Assembly (NCBI RefSeq): GCF_004354015.1 | Contig: NZ_SMRU01000013.1 | Coordinates: 1-64,000 of the forward strand | Source: Arthrobacter terricola | GTDB lineage: Bacteria; Actinomycetota; Actinomycetes; Actinomycetales; Micrococcaceae | Length of the DNA stretch: 64,000 bases | Direction: 5' to 3' | Shown here: one piece after another, positions 62,293-64,000 of the stretch | Numbering within the stretch: the first letter of the stretch is position 1 | How the letters are laid out: every line of letters begins with the position of its first letter | Notes under the pieces: model-generated | Databases searched by the model: none | What the model was told of the DNA's origin: nothing | The model's input: only the letters and a program-made list of their open reading frames with translations | Made by a program: the position numbers and the translations under genes

Positions 62293-63372
62293 ATGAGCAA
62301 TTATCAGCAGCCCGATCCGCGCCCGTGGCCGCCTCCGCAGCCGGAATCCGCGGACAAGCAACGCAGCCCGTGGACGGACACCTGGCAGGGCTATCCTCCA
62401 CCGGCCCAGACACCTCAACGCACCGAGCCTCTGGCCATCGCGTCTCTCATCTGCGCTGTGGTCGTCAACGTACTCGGTATCGTTTTCGGGCACATTGCCC
62501 TCGCCCGCATAAGGCGCAGTGGCGACGGCGGTCGGGGGCTCGCCGTCGCGGGCTTGGTGATCGGCTACACCAGCTTCGTTATTGCCGCCTTGGCCGGCAC
62601 GCTCGTCTTCGTTCTCATTGCCTCCGGAGTCACGACGAACGCGACACAATGGACCGGAACCAGTCCAAGCCGCCTCCCCGACCAGGGTCCGAGCCCAGCC
62701 AACATGAACGCCAACGGCGGGATAGTCCTGGGTGCCGGCGGCAGCGTGGTTCCTGCACCGGCGTCGAACATCGACACCACGACGCTACCCTCGCCGGACC
62801 CGGCCGCGCCCACGTTTGGCAACCCGAACGCACCGGGGATCCAGGCGGCACCGAAAGGACAGCCCGCCAAAGTCGTCGTGTACATCGACTTTGCCTGCCC
62901 GGCATGCGCCAACTTTCACGACACTAACGGACCTGCCCTCGACTTGTTGCGCAATCAGGGAAAGATCACTCTGGAATACCGGCCGGTCAATTTCCTCGAC
63001 GACCGCTCTACCACGAGGTATTCGTCCCGGGCATCGGCGGCAGCAGCTTGTGTCGCCAACTCGCATCCGGACAAATTTGCCGCGTTCGTAGACCAGTTGT
63101 ACGCCCACCAACCGGTAGAGGGACCCGCAGGCTTAAGCAATCAACAGCTGAAATCGCTTGCATCGGGAGCCGGCGCCGATGTGGCCACGTGTATCGACGG
63201 CGGCACTTATCTCGCGTGGGCACGATACTCAGGCAGGCTGGCATTGGACAGTGGGATCAACGGAACCCCGACGGCCTACGTGGACGGCAATCGATGGGGC
63301 GACGGCACGTCCACCGGGATGAGCTTCCTCCAGTTCCTGCAGGCCGACCTCACTTCACGGGAGGTTAACTGA
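62293..63372 (+). CDS. Membrane-anchored DsbA-like thioredoxin protein with DUF4190 domain
   Basis: A 359-residue protein. A proline and glutamine-rich cytoplasmic start, two helices of the DUF4190 type (LAIASLICAVVVNVLGIVFG and LAVAGLVIGYTSFVIAALAG), an extracellular linker rich in proline, then a thioredoxin_4 domain with the active site FACPACANF. The cis-proline region INGTPTAYVDG is present. AAGGAG precedes the ATG at 62293. It probably forms or reshuffles disulfides outside the cell. A possible role with the Excalibur or other cysteine-containing surface proteins is only a guess. Confidence 0.83.
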   Translation: MSNYQQPDPRPWPPPQPESADKQRSPWTDTWQGYPPPAQTPQRTEPLAIASLICAVVVNVLGIVFGHIALARIRRSGDGGRGLAVAGLVIGYTSFVIAALAGTLVFVLIASGVTTNATQWTGTSPSRLPDQGPSPANMNANGGIVLGAGGSVVPAPASNIDTTTLPSPDPAAPTFGNPNAPGIQAAPKGQPAKVVVYIDFACPACANFHDTNGPALDLLRNQGKITLEYRPVNFLDDRSTTRYSSRASAAAACVANSHPDKFAAFVDQLYAHQPVEGPAGLSNQQLKSLASGAGADVATCIDGGTYLAWARYSGRLALDSGINGTPTAYVDGNRWGDGTSTGMSFLQFLQADLTSREVN

Positions 63373-63399
63373 ACAATTGCCGAGATCGCAGATCCTGAG

Positions 63400-64000
63400 C
63401 TATGCGGCCTCCCACGCGAATCCGTCGGGATCCGTGAACGGGCCGGCCGGGCTGCCGATCGCGATACGGTGCGATCCGCCGCCGTCGGGAGCTACACCCG
63501 CATCTTTGGCGAGGGCACGGCGGGCGTAAAGGCCCAACTGAACCGGGCTGGACGGCATGTTGAACTCGACGTACTTACCGAAGCTCTTTCCAACGGTGAG
63601 CCCACGGTCGACGTAGAACTTCTTGCTTGCAGTCACGTCCGCGGCCGCCATGAGGAGGACGAGTTTTTCGATCTCGCGCGTTGCTGGCCCTGTGTCCTTT
63701 TTGGCTGACGTCGCGGCTTTCCAGATCGCGCCGTCCGGAGCCTGCACCACGCCTCCGTAGCCCCACAGAGATTTCTGAACAGGCTTGAGGGTGGTGGCTC
63801 CGGCCGCTACGGCGGAGTCGATCAGGCTGCTGACCGTAGAGGGTTGCGAGACAACGAGCGAGAGGGTGTATCCGCGGAATCCGGTTGTCGGGGCGTCAGC
63901 CGCGCGTACCCGCACGAGCTCGCCCAATCCGAAAGCGGCATCATAGAAATCGGCCGCCGCCGCGGGGTCCTGTACTTCGAGGGTGACTGAATCGATGGAG
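63400..64000 (-). CDS. VOC-family (glyoxalase-like) protein, C-terminal part, start beyond window
   Basis: The frame enters from the right edge (SIDSVTLEVQDPAAAADFYDAAFGLGELVRV) and stops at 63400, giving 200 residues with two VOC modules: one ending DGAIWKAATSAK and the second KLVLLMAAADVTASKKFYVDRGLTVG to DPDGFAWEAA. An in-frame TTG at 63927 is not the true start, because the VOC fold continues upstream of it. Metal ligands are not obvious. Possibly a resistance or dioxygenase-like protein; the substrate is unknown. Confidence 0.75.
   Translation of the reverse strand, partial: SIDSVTLEVQDPAAAADFYDAAFGLGELVRVRAADAPTTGFRGYTLSLVVSQPSTVSSLIDSAVAAGATTLKPVQKSLWGYGGVVQAPDGAIWKAATSAKKDTGPATREIEKLVLLMAAADVTASKKFYVDRGLTVGKSFGKYVEFNMPSSPVQLGLYARRALAKDAGVAPDGGGSHRIAIGSPAGPFTDPDGFAWEAA

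Overview
The window is high-GC actinobacterial DNA. GTG and TTG starts are common, neighbouring genes often overlap as ATGA or GTGA, there is a mycothiol-type maleylpyruvate isomerase, wall anchors are of the LAxTG type, and purN and purH sit with a PerM/DUF6350 gene. Together these point to an Arthrobacter-like member of the Micrococcaceae. That is an inference from gene content and style; no rRNA marker is present.

Layout. 0-0.3 kb: tail of an IS630-type transposase. 0.5-3.5 kb: ABC exporter operon ending in an intramembrane metalloprotease-like gene. 3.5-9.9 kb: nitrilase-family hydrolase, then a ROK regulator and a complete ABC importer for monosaccharides. 10-13.5 kb: MacB-type ABC pair and a Gfo/Idh/MocA oxidoreductase. 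13.6-16.2 kb: two secreted low-complexity proteins, one with tandem repeats and an LAxTG anchor. 16.3-23.5 kb: DoxX protein, then a phosphonate catabolism locus (phosphonatase-like hydrolase, GntR regulator, FAD oxidoreductase, PhnD-PhnC-PhnE) and a sarcosine-oxidase-like enzyme. 23.6-27 kb: monomeric isocitrate dehydrogenase and a secreted serine protease. 27-33.3 kb: purH, purN and perM-like genes, with an amino-sugar kinase and murQ lodged between purH and purN. 33.6-39.8 kb: complete gentisate (3-hydroxybenzoate) pathway with its IclR regulator and two matching operators. 39.9-44.6 kb: flotillin, glycosyltransferase, UDP-glucose dehydrogenase and a 48-residue membrane protein. 45-49.3 kb: circular bacteriocin (AS-48/circularin type) cluster. 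49.5-49.9 kb: probable NTF2-fold immunity protein. 49.9-55.7 kb: SipW/TasA-type surface fibre operon with four TasA-like proteins. 55.9-58.5 kb: large LuxR-type regulator. 59-64 kb: Excalibur lipoprotein, cold shock protein, hydrolase, methionine aminopeptidase with a divergent XRE regulator, DsbA-like protein, partial VOC protein.

Main discovery. Six intergenic regions (294-363, 44690-44760, 44854-44956, 49332-49414, 55811-55880, 58692-58795) carry arrays of one 7-base word, CACCTAG, and its variants CACCTAA and CACTCAA. Spacing is mostly 20-22 bases, with some steps of 32-33, so the copies lie on about one face of the DNA. In five arrays the outermost copy is inverted and the rest point toward the next gene. 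The downstream genes are the ABC/metalloprotease operon, the 48-residue membrane protein, the circular bacteriocin operon, the immunity-like gene, the TasA operon and the LuxR regulator. This looks like an undescribed regulon joining bacteriocin production, immunity and matrix formation. The IS630 copy appears to have jumped into the CTAG of one such word.
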